Origin: Piper betle
Lineage: Eukaryota > Streptophyta > Magnoliopsida > Piperales > Piperaceae
DNA length: 64,000 nt
Direction of reading: 5' to 3'
NCBI GenBank assembly: GCA_033002965.1
Contig: JAURVB010013353.1
Coordinates: 1 to 64,000 of the forward strand
Positions 63,517 through 64,000 of this stretch are shown here, piece by piece (within the stretch, counting starts at the first letter, position 1; every line of letters begins with the position of its first letter). A model generated the notes under the pieces. That model ran no database searches and was not told where the DNA came from. It saw nothing but the letters and a program-made list of their open reading frames with translations. The position numbers and the translations under genes are program-made.

Positions 63517-63756
63517 CAACCAACTAGGTACCATGTATATGTTTAACCCAAAAGTAATTTGTAAGCAAACTATGGTTCTTTTGTAATGGGGTTTATATAT
63601 ATATGAGTTGAGTCGAATCAAATTTGTGGTAACTCGAATTCAACTCGAACGGCTTTAAACGAATTGAGCAAAGAATAACACGAGCTCAGGTTGGATCAGC
63701 GCAAGCCAACAAAACTTGCGAGCCAATTCAATCCACGGACAGCCTTGCGTGCCTTT

Positions 63757-64000
63757 TAGCTAGTTCAGTGTTATAGTAAATTAAGTATAAGTGACTATAA
63801 AATAGAAGTAGGACTTCAAATCTACTGGAAGACTTTGCACTGAACAAGGGTAAAAGATCTAATTAAGTGATAACAAGCAACTATATATCTACATAGAAAA
63901 CTTTTTATTATCCTTTAAAAAATTTCATCATGTCACAGGAATTAAAAATTACGCTTTTAATATTCAGATATGACTTGTGAAGGTTGCCGATTCAAAGAAT
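63757..64000. other. window edge, nothing recognised
   Basis: AT-rich; no feature seen. Confidence 0.4.

Larger units (their letters stand above)
59250..63748. mobile_element. possible hAT-like element hosting nested insertions
   Basis: The left end AGGGCTGTCCACGAATTGA (59250) and the right end TCAATCCACGGACAGCCTT (to 63746) form inverted repeats with TCGAGT/ACTCGA subterminal words inside. Flanks GTGCATTT (59242-59249) and GTGCCTTT (63749-63756) match at 7 of 8. About 3.4 kb of the span is a TRIM and a solo LTR inserted later. Boundaries are tentative. Confidence 0.45.

Overview
The window is nuclear DNA from a flowering plant, most likely a monocot. The evidence is spliced genes with GT-AG introns, an intronless GC-rich cytochrome P450 set in AT-rich DNA, two plastid-type proteins with transit-like N-termini, and a dense layer of plant transposons (Ty1/copia, TRIM and long Ty3-like LTRs, TIR elements). 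The monocot call rests on gene composition and repeat style, and I cannot name the species.

Three genes look intact after hand splicing, plus one intronless gene. (1) 5918-7471 (+) is a CYP89A-type cytochrome P450 of 517 aa. (2) 23914-28988 (-) is a complete 11-exon ATP phosphoribosyltransferase (HISN1, first step of histidine synthesis) of 392 aa. (3) 38156-40718 (-) is an 8-exon, probably plastid, SAM-dependent methyltransferase of 379 aa with a 21-nt microexon. (4) 55728-58115 (-) is a 4-exon DDA1-like protein of 89 aa, a DDB1/DET1-associated ubiquitin ligase subunit. The gene track does not show genes 3 and 4 as whole proteins.

Broken genes are common. A second CYP89A copy (15654-17073) has a large deletion, a frameshift and two stops, and lies between direct repeats of about 0.6 kb. 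Two 3' fragments of a P450 (20474 and 21573), each followed by glycine-rich-protein debris, form a segmental duplication with a partial copia LTR exactly at the junction. A DUF2358-type gene (43084-43860, -) carries two in-frame stops.

Mobile DNA: a full-length, decayed copia element (30668-35327) has recognisable LTRs, PBS and near-matching 5-bp target duplication. A second copia element (45858-50365, -) is split in gag-pol by a TIR element. There are several TRIMs (3081-3728, 54692-55221, 60179-60429, and a partial one near 20153-20478). A 3.1-kb solo LTR with perfect 5-bp target duplication lies at 60430-63516, with a diverged relative at 50724 to about 53380.

The most unusual feature is a family of five non-autonomous TIR elements (1374, 11166, 36930, 41207, 49153). 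They have hAT-like 8-bp target duplications, and each carries a different GC-rich internal cassette next to a conserved AT-rich tail. The same tail, and in one copy a GC-rich block in the same place, occurs inside the two 3-kb LTRs, so two transposon classes seem to share one module. The rest is AT-rich intergenic sequence in which I recognise nothing.
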